A stretch of DNA of 64,000 bases from Liquorilactobacillus mali KCTC 3596 = DSM 20444 (GTDB taxonomy: Bacteria; Bacillota; Bacilli; Lactobacillales; Lactobacillaceae): positions 49,138 to 113,137 of the forward strand of contig NZ_BACP01000037.1 in NCBI RefSeq assembly GCF_000260415.1. Reading direction: 5' to 3'. Below are positions 50,494 to 58,704 of the stretch, piece by piece. The notes beneath the pieces were generated by a model. It worked only from the letters and a program-made list of their open reading frames with translations, was not told the origin of the DNA and did not search any database. The first letter of the stretch is position 1. The number at the start of each line of letters is the position of its first letter. Position numbers and translations under genes: made by a program.

Positions 50494-50958
50494 ATGAATA
50501 AACAAATAAATATTATTTATATCAGTCTTAGCGGGAATACTAAAGCTTTTATTGGAAAATTAATGCAGTATTTTGCAGCACAAGGAGTTACAGTGAATGC
50601 ACTTAATGTAAAAGAGTTTCCGGAATTTACTAAATTGAAAAAACCCTTTGTTACCTTTTTACCTACCTTTTTAAAAGGTGGCAATGGAGTCGATAATGGA
50701 TATACTGAGATTTTAACAACAATTCTGGGTGATTACTTGGCTTATGAGAATAATTACCGGCATTGTTACGGAATTATTGGTAGCGGTAACCGTAATTTTA
50801 ATAAACAGTTTGCATTAACAGCAAAGCAGTATGCAAGCCGTTTTGGATTCCCTATGATTGCTGAATTTGAATTACGCGGTACAAAGAATGATGTATCACG
50901 GATAGCGCAAAAAATTACAGCACAGCAAGAAATATTTGAAAAACAGAAACAAGAGTAA
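50494..50958 (+). CDS. nrdI: NrdI-family flavodoxin-like protein
   Basis: A flavoprotein of 154 residues that oxidises the di-manganese centre of class Ib ribonucleotide reductase NrdF. It has the FMN phosphate loop YISLSGNTKAF and the NrdI motif IIGSGNRNFNKQFALTAKQY. The partners nrdE, nrdF and nrdH are not nearby. The NrdR boxes upstream agree with the assignment. The start follows GGAGGAG. Confidence 0.88.
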   Translation: MNKQINIIYISLSGNTKAFIGKLMQYFAAQGVTVNALNVKEFPEFTKLKKPFVTFLPTFLKGGNGVDNGYTEILTTILGDYLAYENNYRHCYGIIGSGNRNFNKQFALTAKQYASRFGFPMIAEFELRGTKNDVSRIAQKITAQQEIFEKQKQE

Positions 50959-50987
50959 AAGTTTGAATACACTAATATTCTTTTTAA

Positions 50988-51602
50988 TTAGAGCTTCGAT
51001 ACGTAACGCAAAGCCTTGCCCAAAATACGAATGGGATTTTCGCCACTTGAAACAATTGGTTGATATTCAGGGTTATCTGGTATCAAAAGAATTATGTTTT
51101 TTGAGTGCTTAATTCTTTTCAAGGTTGCTTCATTCTCATTTGTTAGTAAAACAGCCGCAATTTCACCATCTTCAACGTCAGGCTGTTGCCGAATTAATAC
51201 ATTAGCTCCGTCCGGAATTGTTGGGGTCATTGAACGACCCTTCGCTCGTAAGTAAAAGAGTTTACCATTGGGCAGAGTTTCCTTAGGTTCCTCTATATAA
51301 CTATCAATATTTTCTTCGGCCATAATTGGATCCCCGCAGGCAATCACCCCTAAAACAGGAATTTTAACCGTTCTAGTGATTGGATGAAGATTACTGGGCA
51401 CGCCTAATAATTCCTCAGGTGTTACTCCAAGGGCTTTGGCAAATTGACCTATCCGGTTTAAAGGAAATGACCGTGTTTTATTGAAATATTTAGAAACGGC
51501 TGATTTGGCCATTTTAGTTCGACGAGCAACCTCGCTAATGGATAGGCTTTGCTCATGGCTTAACCTGATAATCGTTTCGATCACCTCAGTATTGTTTTTC
51601 AT
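50988..51602 (-). CDS. LexA-like self-cleaving repressor (HdiR/CI type, HTH + peptidase S24)
   Basis: A 204-residue repressor. The N-terminal XRE helix-turn-helix reads LSISEVARRTKMAKSAVSKY. The C-terminal S24 domain has its cleavage site at Cys89-Gly90 (LGVIACGDPI), catalytic Ser124 in GRSMTPTIPDG and Lys162 in ATLKRI. RecA filaments formed after DNA damage trigger such proteins to cut themselves. It faces a two-gene operon through shared operators, and no phage structural genes are nearby. It looks like a host-owned SOS switch or a prophage leftover. The start follows CAGGAGGTG. Confidence 0.92.
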   Translation of the reverse strand: MKNNTEVIETIIRLSHEQSLSISEVARRTKMAKSAVSKYFNKTRSFPLNRIGQFAKALGVTPEELLGVPSNLHPITRTVKIPVLGVIACGDPIMAEENIDSYIEEPKETLPNGKLFYLRAKGRSMTPTIPDGANVLIRQQPDVEDGEIAAVLLTNENEATLKRIKHSKNIILLIPDNPEYQPIVSSGENPIRILGKALRYVSKL

Positions 51603-51638
51603 CTGGACACCTCCTGAAAATAATTATTTTGTAGATAC

Positions 51639-51740
51639 ATTATATCATTGTTCTTTAATGGGGACAATGATATTTTTTTGCTCTCGTGTTTGACAATAAA
51701 GAACGAAAGGGTTAATCTGACTGTGTTCTTTATTGAGAAC
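51639..51740. promoter_or_regulatory. Divergent repressor/operon promoters with three operators
   Basis: The repressor promoter is TTGTCC (51662-51667), 17 bp, TATAAT (51639-51644), read on the minus strand. The operon promoter is TTGACA (51690-51695), 17 bp, TAATCT (51713-51718). GTTCTTTA recurs as operators: GTTCTTTAATGGGGAC at 51650-51665 in the repressor spacer, its reverse at 51688-51704 over the plus -35, and the palindrome GTTCTTTATTGAGAAC at 51725-51740. Confidence 0.75.
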
Positions 51741-51775
51741 GAAAAATGCAACTAATTTTTAAGGTGGTGGTCTAC

Positions 51776-51985
51776 ATGAACAGGAAAACATACTGGTATG
51801 CATTATATCGTGGTGACGAGTTTGTTGATGTTGGGACACTTAGAGAGTTGGCGGTACGGCACCATACTTCGGTTAAAACACTACGTTTTAAAGCAACTCC
51901 GACATATGCAGCTAGGACAGATTATGCGGATACAGTCAGGGTCTACAAACTGGGTAATTTTTTGGGGGGTGAAGAAAATGATTAA
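51776..51985 (+). CDS. Small protein of unknown function under the S24 repressor
   Basis: A 69-residue protein. It begins MNRKTYWYALYRGDEFVDVG, followed by TLRELAVRHHTSVKTLRF. This resembles small phage-associated proteins with a helix-turn-helix-like middle, but I cannot name a family. ATG 51776 follows AAGGTGGTGG; an in-frame ATG at 51746 has no ribosome site. It overlaps the next gene by 8 bp. It could be a second regulator of the unit. Confidence 0.7.
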   Translation: MNRKTYWYALYRGDEFVDVGTLRELAVRHHTSVKTLRFKATPTYAARTDYADTVRVYKLGNFLGGEEND

Positions 51986-52343
51986 GAGAACATTTTCGCG
52001 TTTATGTACATTATGGGAGACAAATCGGCATCAACTTAATTTTTGGATTTCTTTAATTGCTTTTGGCGGAATAATCATGCTGATGGTTGCTAAATGGATA
52101 TGGCATATAACTATTTCTGCGGCTGATATCTCGGTAATAATTAGTGCAATTGGCTCATTAATTATTTTAATCGGCAATATTTTGAATAATCAGATCTTAA
52201 TTTCAACTGGAAGCAAGTTACAGGATCCTCAATTTAAACAAGCTTTGGAAGATGCTAACCAGACCATTGAATTGTTAACCAAAGAACTTACAGCTGTAAA
52301 GCAGCGACAAGCTGGAGGAACAAAACAAATAAAAAGAAAATAG
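51978..52343 (+). CDS. Two-helix membrane protein, holin-like, unknown family
   Basis: A 121-residue protein that starts at ATG 51978 behind GGGGTGAAGAAA, within the end of the preceding gene. A basic N terminus (MIKRTFSRLCTLW) leads to helix 1 (about 24-46, WISLIAFGGIIMLMVAKWIW), a short loop and helix 2 (about 52-70, ISVIISAIGSLIILIGNIL). The rest is a charged, probably coiled-coil tail ending KQIKRK. Size, two helices and charged ends resemble holins or damage-induced membrane peptides. No family is recognised with certainty. Confidence 0.7.
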   Translation: MIKRTFSRLCTLWETNRHQLNFWISLIAFGGIIMLMVAKWIWHITISAADISVIISAIGSLIILIGNILNNQILISTGSKLQDPQFKQALEDANQTIELLTKELTAVKQRQAGGTKQIKRK

Positions 52344-52362
52344 ATTTTTTTTGAAATTAGAT

Positions 52363-52376
52363 CGAACATATGTTTG
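52363..52376 (+). promoter_or_regulatory. LexA (SOS) box upstream of the glucansucrase
   Basis: CGAACATATGTTTG matches the Bacillus LexA/DinR consensus CGAACATATGTTCG at 13 of 14 positions, within a longer dyad at 52361-52378. It lies 58 bp before the glucansucrase ATG and 20 bp after the holin-like gene. A possible -35 TTGAAA (52351) and -10 TATACG (52379) flank it, but with non-ideal spacing. Confidence 0.7.
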
Positions 52377-52434
52377 ATTATACGAAAATCCGGGCTTAAG
52401 ATAATGACAACCTAAAGGAAAGGAAGTTTTTTAG

Positions 52435-55400
52435 ATGGATCAAATAACAGTAGAAAGGCCAAAACATATTTATGATGGTGAAGGCCCGAAAGTTAAAAAG
52501 GCTGCTCGATTAGGCTCTTTTGAGAGAATTTTTGGCAGTTTGGGAATTCCAGTAGTTTTAGGAGGTGAATATGTAAACGTTAATGATACGTGGTTTTTTG
52601 TTGATGATCAGGGAAATAAGATTAAAGGATTAAATTTGATTGATGGTAATTTACAGTATTTCGATCAAACCTCAGGCGCACAAATCAAAGGCGAGTATGT
52701 AAAAAGCAGTGCAACGACTTTTTATTTTGATAAAAGTTCAGGAAACGCCATTCCGTATATTTTAGAAGAAAATGGTAAAAAAACTGCTTATCAGGCAAAT
52801 GGTCAACCAGCGGGCTCAGGCTTTTTCACCGATCAAAATAAGATGATTTATTACTTTGATAAGAATGGTTCTTTTGTAACAGGAATGCAAAATATTGATG
52901 AAAAAGTTTATTACTTTGACGAGGATGGTTATCTGATTAAAGATCAGATAGAAACAGTCAAAGGTAAAGCATATTATTCTGAAGCTGGAACTGGAAAAGT
53001 TAAACGGCTAGTTTCACAGCATATACCAAAGCAGGTTAATTCAAGCAAAGCTGTTAACAGTTTTGCAACTCACAATAATGTAAAAACAAGGAGTATCGAA
53101 AGTTTTGAGACGCTAGATGGTTATTTAACTGCCGATTCTTGGTACCGTCCTAAAGAAATATTACTTGGTGGTAAAACTTGGAGAAAATCTAAATCTGAGG
53201 ATTTCCGGCCACTCCTGATGGCTTGGTGGCCAAGTAAGAGTATTCAGTCAGATTATGTAAACTATATGATTGAACGTGGAATTGTGGAAAGTAATCATGT
53301 ATTTTCAACAACTGATAGCTGGTTGATACTCAATGGTGCGGTGCAGACTATTCAAATTGCTTTAGAAAAAGACATAACTTTGACAAAGTCTACCAATTGG
53401 CTACGACAGTTAATGCATAGTTTTATTAAAACAGAATCAATTTGGAATAAATCAACAGAAGATGTCAGTTCAGATGGATTACAGTCTTTACAAGGTGGAT
53501 TTTTAGCATACCAGAATAGCCAAAGGACTCCTAAAGCAAACTCTGATTATCGCATTTTAGGCTACGTTCCGTCATATATTAAAGATCATGAAAATAAAGG
53601 TTCCGAATTCTTGTTAGCTAATGATATTGATAATTCTAATCCAATTGTTCAAGCAGAAGAGTTGAATTGGATTCATTATTTGATGAACTTTGGTTCAATT
53701 ACTGCAAATGATTCATCTGCAAATTTTGATGGTATTCGTGTTGATGCTGTCGATAATGTTGATGCAGATCTACTAAGTATTGCAGCTGATTACTTCAAGG
53801 ATGTTTATCATGTCAATGAAAATGAACAAACAGCGAATGCTCATTTATCAATTTTAGAAGATTGGGGCGGTGATGATCCACAGTATATATATGATCAAGG
53901 TGCTAATCAACTAACGATGGATGATTATTTTGTCGGGCAAATGAACTCTTCTCTAGAAAATATGCCAGGTTCGAATGATACAATGGAGCGTTTTTTACAA
54001 TGGTATTTGATTGACCGTTCTGAAGATAGTACTGATAATACAGCAATTCCGAATTACACATTTGTTAGAGCCCATGATTCTAATTCACAAGATCAAATCC
54101 AAACGGCTGTTCAGGCTGCAACTGGTGGTGAATATGGTGATTTTACATGGGATCAACTTGATCAAGGTTTGAAGCTATATTATGAAGACCAAGCATCAAC
54201 TTCTAAGCAATATAATCGTTATAATATGCCCAGTGCTTATGCACTGCTGCTAACGAATAAAGATACAGTTCCGCGCATCTACTATGGGGATATGTATCTT
54301 GAAGGTGGACAATATATGGCTGATAAGACGATTTACTATGATACAATCGCTAACTTATTGACAAGTCGTGTTAAATACGTTGCAGGTGGTCAGACGATGG
54401 CGGTTGATAGTAATGATATTTTAACCAGTGTTCGTTTCGGAAAAGGTGCAATGACGGTTGACGACAGGGGTACGGCAGAAACGCGGACGGAAGGTGTCGG
54501 AGTCATTGTTAGCAACAATACTAGCCTGAGTTTAAAAGACGACGAACAGGTAGTATTGCATATGGGAGCAGCCCATTGTAATCAAACCTACCGCGCAGCT
54601 GTTCTAACTACAACAGACGGAGTTGTTAATTATACTTCTGATGAGGGTGCACCAATTGCATATACTGATGATAATGGGGATTTGATTTTTACAAATCATG
54701 ATTTACTAGTTAATGGTAAGGATGAGGATAATACAAGTGTTCAAGGTTATGCTAATCCTGAAGTTACAGGTTATTTAGCAGTTTGGGTACCTGTTGGTGC
54801 AACAGCTGAGCAAGATGTACGCACGGCGGCAACAACAACGGCGTCAACCGATGGTAAAGTATTTCACTCAAATGCGGCACTAGATTCAAATGTTATTTTT
54901 GAAGGATTCTCAAACTTTATTTTCTATCCTGATTCACATGATAATAATACAAATGTAATTATCGCCAAAAATACGTCTTTATTCAAAGCCTTAGGTTTTA
55001 CAAGTTTTGAATTGGCACCACAATACCGATCAAGTGGTGACAAGACATTCTTGGACTCAAGAATTGATAATGGCTATGCTTTCACTGATCGTTATGATCT
55101 CGGTTTTGGAACACCAACAAAATATGGTACAGTAGACGATTTACGAAATGCTATTAAGGCGTTGCATGTGGCCGGTATTCAGGTGATTGCTGATTGGGTA
55201 CCAGATCAGATTTACAACCTGCCTGTTGAAGAGTTAGTAACAGTTAATCGGACGGATGAAGAAGGAAATCAATTAGCAAACTCGGAGATACATGAGATGC
55301 TGTATGTTGCCAATACCATTGGTGGCGGAAAATATCAAAAGAAGTATGGTGGTGAATTCCTAGACTTATTGGAAGTTGAACATCCAGATTTATTTAATAG

Positions 55401-55596
55401 TGTTCAAGTATCGACAGGTAAAACAATTGATTCAAGTGTCAAAGTTGATCAATGGATGGCAAAATACTTCAATGGGACAAATATTTTAGATCGTGGAATC
55501 GGCTATGTTTTACGTAATGACGACAATGAATATTTCTTTGTGGGCGAATCTAATCCAGTCCAACAAAAATTATTGCCAGGTAAACTAGAGATTTAA
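52435..55596 (+). CDS. Leaderless GH70 glucansucrase (dextransucrase/reuteransucrase-like)
   Basis: Builds alpha-glucan from sucrose. The 1053 residues start with [17 protein letters not shown] and no signal peptide. Choline/glucan-binding-type repeats (YYFDKNG, YYFDEDG) occupy about 50-190. The circularly permuted barrel has [16 protein letters not shown] (nucleophile Asp437), ILEDWGGDD (acid/base Glu475), [13 protein letters not shown] (stabiliser Asp548) and [10 protein letters not shown] (about 919-928). All catalytic residues are present. The protein stops soon after [14 protein letters not shown], so the C-terminal glucan-binding repeats and anchor are missing. SNS after Asp548 sits between dextransucrase SEV and reuteransucrase NNS. 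The start follows AAGGAAG. Confidence 0.93.
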   Translation: MDQITVERPKHIYDGEGPKVKKAARLGSFERIFGSLGIPVVLGGEYVNVNDTWFFVDDQGNKIKGLNLIDGNLQYFDQTSGAQIKGEYVKSSATTFYFDKSSGNAIPYILEENGKKTAYQANGQPAGSGFFTDQNKMIYYFDKNGSFVTGMQNIDEKVYYFDEDGYLIKDQIETVKGKAYYSEAGTGKVKRLVSQHIPKQVNSSKAVNSFATHNNVKTRSIESFETLDGYLTADSWYRPKEILLGGKTWRKSKSEDFRPLLMAWWPSKSIQSDYVNYMIERGIVESNHVFSTTDSWLILNGAVQTIQIALEKDITLTKSTNWLRQLMHSFIKTESIWNKSTEDVSSDGLQSLQGGFLAYQNSQRTPKANSDYRILGYVPSYIKDHENKGSEFLLANDIDNSNPIVQAEELNWIHYLMNFGSITANDSSANFDGIRVDAVDNVDADLLSIAADYFKDVYHVNENEQTANAHLSILEDWGGDDPQYIYDQGANQLTMDDYFVGQMNSSLENMPGSNDTMERFLQWYLIDRSEDSTDNTAIPNYTFVRAHDSNSQDQIQTAVQAATGGEYGDFTWDQLDQGLKLYYEDQASTSKQYNRYNMPSAYALLLTNKDTVPRIYYGDMYLEGGQYMADKTIYYDTIANLLTSRVKYVAGGQTMAVDSNDILTSVRFGKGAMTVDDRGTAETRTEGVGVIVSNNTSLSLKDDEQVVLHMGAAHCNQTYRAAVLTTTDGVVNYTSDEGAPIAYTDDNGDLIFTNHDLLVNGKDEDNTSVQGYANPEVTGYLAVWVPVGATAEQDVRTAATTTASTDGKVFHSNAALDSNVIFEGFSNFIFYPDSHDNNTNVIIAKNTSLFKALGFTSFELAPQYRSSGDKTFLDSRIDNGYAFTDRYDLGFGTPTKYGTVDDLRNAIKALHVAGIQVIADWVPDQIYNLPVEELVTVNRTDEEGNQLANSEIHEMLYVANTIGGGKYQKKYGGEFLDLLEVEHPDLFNSVQVSTGKTIDSSVKVDQWMAKYFNGTNILDRGIGYVLRNDDNEYFFVGESNPVQQKLLPGKLEI

Positions 55597-55632
55597 AATT
55601 TAATTGAATAATATGGATTAGTCTTTAAAAAA

Positions 55633-55720
55633 ATAGAAGGATTGGGTCAAAAGTTAATTTAGACCTGACTCTTCTATTGTTTTAATTTCATATAAACATA
55701 TTCTGTAAATCAGTACAGAT
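55633..55720 (+). repeat. Dispersed repeat, degenerate copy C, also glucansucrase terminator
   Basis: AATAGAAGGATTGGGTC pairs with GACCTGACTCTTCTATT (55633-55679) 37 bp after the glucansucrase stop. It is followed by ATATAAACATATTCTGTAAA, a decayed form of the repeat's 3' module. Confidence 0.65.
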
Positions 55721-55792
55721 GACCTATAAGTTTTTATTAGGTGAGAATATTAAATTAAGAAAAAATCTACAAAAGGTCAAAAACTTTGAATC

Positions 55793-56383
55793 TTAGAATT
55801 GAAAAGGATAGTTTTTGATTCTTTTCAAATATTCTTCCCTTTTGTTGTAGGTTGAATTAGTTACATTACCAAAATTTATCCAGGTTCCTCGTTTAATTCC
55901 AAGTTGTTTTAGTGTTTTAGAAATAAAGATTTTCTTGATGCCATTACCCATAAACAGCCTAAAATAAAAAGTAGGAGAAGTAGAAGTCGTTAAGACATAA
56001 GCGTGAGATAGGTTGGTTAGACAACCATGTATGCCATATTTAGAAACAGTATGTGAAAGCCCTTCGCCTTCTTTCATAACTTTATCAATAAATCCTTTCA
56101 ACATTCCAGGGATGCTGTTCCACCAAATTGGTGTTACAAAAATAATGCCTTGTGCATTTTTTAGGAGCTCAAGGTACTGTGCAACTAGGGGGTCATGCGT
56201 TCCTCCTGTGTGGAATAAACGAAGTTCTTCTAAATCGTAAAATGGCTGAAAGTTATCTTGGTAAAGATCGATAATTTTATATGGAATCTTTTTTTGCATT
56301 AGATTATGTTCAATAGACTCTAAAACAGCGTGATTTAGACTCTTTTGATACGGATGACAGTAGATAATTAGGATATTATTCAT
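55793..56383 (-). CDS. NAD(P)H-dependent oxidoreductase, flavodoxin-like fold (MdaB/KefG type)
   Basis: A 196-residue quinone-reductase-like flavoprotein. It has NILIIYCHPYQKSLNHAVLE for the FMN phosphates, IIFVTPIWWNSIPGMLKGFID and the loop VLTTSTSPTFY. It starts 3 bp after the TetR stop, with the ribosome site inside the TetR gene, so both form one operon. Such pairs usually respond to quinones or other electrophiles. Confidence 0.88.
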   Translation of the reverse strand: MNNILIIYCHPYQKSLNHAVLESIEHNLMQKKIPYKIIDLYQDNFQPFYDLEELRLFHTGGTHDPLVAQYLELLKNAQGIIFVTPIWWNSIPGMLKGFIDKVMKEGEGLSHTVSKYGIHGCLTNLSHAYVLTTSTSPTFYFRLFMGNGIKKIFISKTLKQLGIKRGTWINFGNVTNSTYNKREEYLKRIKNYPFQF

Positions 56384-56385
56384 CT

Positions 56386-56955
56386 TTATTTAGCTCCTTT
56401 AATTAATTCGGTTAGAGTATGTTCAATTAATGAATCATCTTTGACGACCACATGATTTTTAATCAATATGGCATATCCTTGAATAAATGACCAAATTTGA
56501 ATAAATAAAGTTTCACTAGTTTCTTGTAAGGCTTCTTGACTAACAAGATCATCAATTAATTTCAGTGTCAGCTTTAACAGTGAAAGAGAACTTTTGTTGC
56601 TTGAATAGACTGAATAAGCATTTAGAACCTCTGTATTAAAGAATAAAAAATCAGCCAATTTTGGTTCGCTTATAACAAAGTCGATGAGATTGCTTCCTAA
56701 AAGACATAGGGCTTTTTGAGGATGATCCTCTTGTTTAATAATTTGAGGATAGATTTGGCTGTAAACTTGTTGCGATATTCGTTGTGCTGCTTCTAAAAAT
56801 AAAGAATCTTTATTTTTGAAATGTTTATAAAATGAACCAGTAGTCAGATTCAAAGCTTTTACTACGTTTCGTACCGAGAAATCTTGAATATATTCATAAC
56901 GTAACTTGTGAATCGCAGTCTCAATAATTTTCTCTTTTGTGTCATTTTTATTCAT
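56386..56955 (-). CDS. TetR-family regulator
   Basis: A 189-residue repressor with the TetR helix-turn-helix FSVRNVVKALNLTTGSFYKH and FKNKDSLFLEAA. A divergent C-terminal ligand domain follows. It is first in the operon with the flavodoxin-like oxidoreductase and probably autoregulated. The start follows AAGGAGC. Confidence 0.88.
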   Translation of the reverse strand: MNKNDTKEKIIETAIHKLRYEYIQDFSVRNVVKALNLTTGSFYKHFKNKDSLFLEAAQRISQQVYSQIYPQIIKQEDHPQKALCLLGSNLIDFVISEPKLADFLFFNTEVLNAYSVYSSNKSSLSLLKLTLKLIDDLVSQEALQETSETLFIQIWSFIQGYAILIKNHVVVKDDSLIEHTLTELIKGAK

Positions 56956-57170
56956 AAATAAGCTCCTTCTCCCCTCAGGATAACACTGTTACCTTTTGAA
57001 GAAAAGACATATCGATAATTACCCTTATATCTTTCGAAAATTCCTTTTTACGTTGAAAGATATGATTATTTATATAGGTGAATGGGGTAGTGGGGATGAA
57101 AAAAGTACCTCACAATCATTAGACTCTTTGTCTAACAATTATGAAGCACTTCAGGGTGGGATGGCTTATT

Positions 57171-58556
57171 TCAATATAAATAAGTATATCTTGGTTGGGA
57201 GAATCCTGCCTGCCATTCCTGTTCAACTGCTTTTTGTGCAATGAGATTGAGATAATTAAACGGGCGGCTGTAGTTTGGCTGAAAAAACATATCGACAAAT
57301 GAAAGATCATCGATAGTGTTCCTGTTTTGAATTGCAACTGAAACAACATTTACTGCCAATGTAATATCATGTTTACTGGCTAACTGCAGTCCTAGTATCT
57401 TGCGGTTATCGCGATCATAGACTAAGGTCAACATTACTGGTTCTTTATCAGGCATATATTTTGGACGCCAATTATCGGTATATGAGACACTGAACGCATT
57501 CAGTCCCTGTCGTTTGGCATTTGCTAGAGTCAAACCAGTGGTTGCAAAATTATGATCAAATAATTTTAATGCTGATGTAGCTTGTGTACCCATATAGGGT
57601 GATGAATGGCCATATATGTTGCGGGCAACTAAAAGCCCCTGTCGGACGGCATTTGTTCCTAAGGGAAAATAGATGTCCTTATTTGTAGGATTGAAATGAG
57701 TCACGGTACAATCTCCAGCAGCATAAACATCGGGATCTGAGGTTTGAAGATAACTATTGACTAGGAGGGCACCATGTCTCTCAACTGCTAATTGTCCTGT
57801 AAAGAGTCTTGTGTTAGGAACGAACCCTGTACAAACAATGGCCATATCTTCGGTAAAGTTACCATTAGAAGTTATTAGACGAACGGTTGAATCAGATTCA
57901 TCCGTAAAATCAGAAACATCTGAATTCAAATGAACCGTGATACCATGTTCTTTAAGTAAGTCTGCAATCATATCTGAGGTTTGGATATCGAAGTAATTAT
58001 TGAGTATTTGTCCCTGTGACTGAAAAATATCGACTTTGTGTCCGTGTCTCTTTGTAACTAGGCTTTCTGCTAGTTCTACTCCAACATAACCCGCACCGAC
58101 AATTGCGATTTTTTGACTTTCTTGTGTTAATTCGTAGATTTTTTTAGATTGTAGGTAGCTTTTGCATACTAAAACTCTTCGATTATCGATTCCTGTTATT
58201 GCGGGTAGACGAACATTGGCACCGGTTGTTACTATCAACTTATCGTAAGTGTCATTAATGATATTTCCCGTATTCATATCTACTGCACGAAGTTGATGCT
58301 TTTTGGTATCTACACTCAAAACGTTATGCATTTCTCTGACTGTTGCACCCAGTTGGCGAATTTCTTTAGGAGAAGAGATGAAAATATCTGCTAAATCTTT
58401 GACTTGATTTTTTAAATATAAAAAAATACCGTCAGATGAAAATGAAAAATTGTTATTTCTTTCATAGATGGTTAGTGTAGTTTCTGGATGATTTTTTAAT
58501 ATTTCCCTTGCAGCTGCCAGACCGGCGTGGGTACAGCCAATGATTATTACTTTCAT
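57171..58556 (-). CDS. NADH oxidase/peroxidase-family flavoprotein with Asp at the redox-cysteine position
   Basis: A pyridine-nucleotide-disulfide oxidoreductase of 461 residues. It has the FAD site VIIIGCTHAGLAAAREIL with His10, an NAD site IAIVGAGYVGVELAESL and the second FAD motif VYAAGDCTVTHF. The C-terminal dimer domain closes with FFQPNYSRPFNYLN. In Nox, Npx and CoA-disulfide reductases residue 42 is the redox Cys (SCGI). Here the DNA reads TCA TCT GAC GGT, so it is Asp42 in FSFSSDGIF. The normal sulfenic-acid chemistry cannot run; oxygen reduction to peroxide or another role is possible. Confidence 0.9.
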   Translation of the reverse strand: MKVIIIGCTHAGLAAAREILKNHPETTLTIYERNNNFSFSSDGIFLYLKNQVKDLADIFISSPKEIRQLGATVREMHNVLSVDTKKHQLRAVDMNTGNIINDTYDKLIVTTGANVRLPAITGIDNRRVLVCKSYLQSKKIYELTQESQKIAIVGAGYVGVELAESLVTKRHGHKVDIFQSQGQILNNYFDIQTSDMIADLLKEHGITVHLNSDVSDFTDESDSTVRLITSNGNFTEDMAIVCTGFVPNTRLFTGQLAVERHGALLVNSYLQTSDPDVYAAGDCTVTHFNPTNKDIYFPLGTNAVRQGLLVARNIYGHSSPYMGTQATSALKLFDHNFATTGLTLANAKRQGLNAFSVSYTDNWRPKYMPDKEPVMLTLVYDRDNRKILGLQLASKHDITLAVNVVSVAIQNRNTIDDLSFVDMFFQPNYSRPFNYLNLIAQKAVEQEWQAGFSQPRYTYLY

Positions 58557-58704
58557 TACAATCCCCCCTCGTATTGTATACTATAATTAAGTATAATTTA
58601 TTATCGTTTTACATTTTAACAATTATTTTTAAAAAATAATAGAAAGACAGCATTAAATAATTGTTTATAAAAATTATTCTTTGGGAAGATGAGGAGTGAT
58701 CCAA

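Noticed and set aside
51798..51977. N-terminal extension of the holin-like frame
   Set aside because: It overlaps the 69-residue gene in another frame; the ATG at 51978 has a good ribosome site and the membrane protein begins there.
50988..55596. Complete prophage
   Set aside because: Apart from a repressor and small phage-like genes there is no integrase, terminase, capsid or tail gene in the region.
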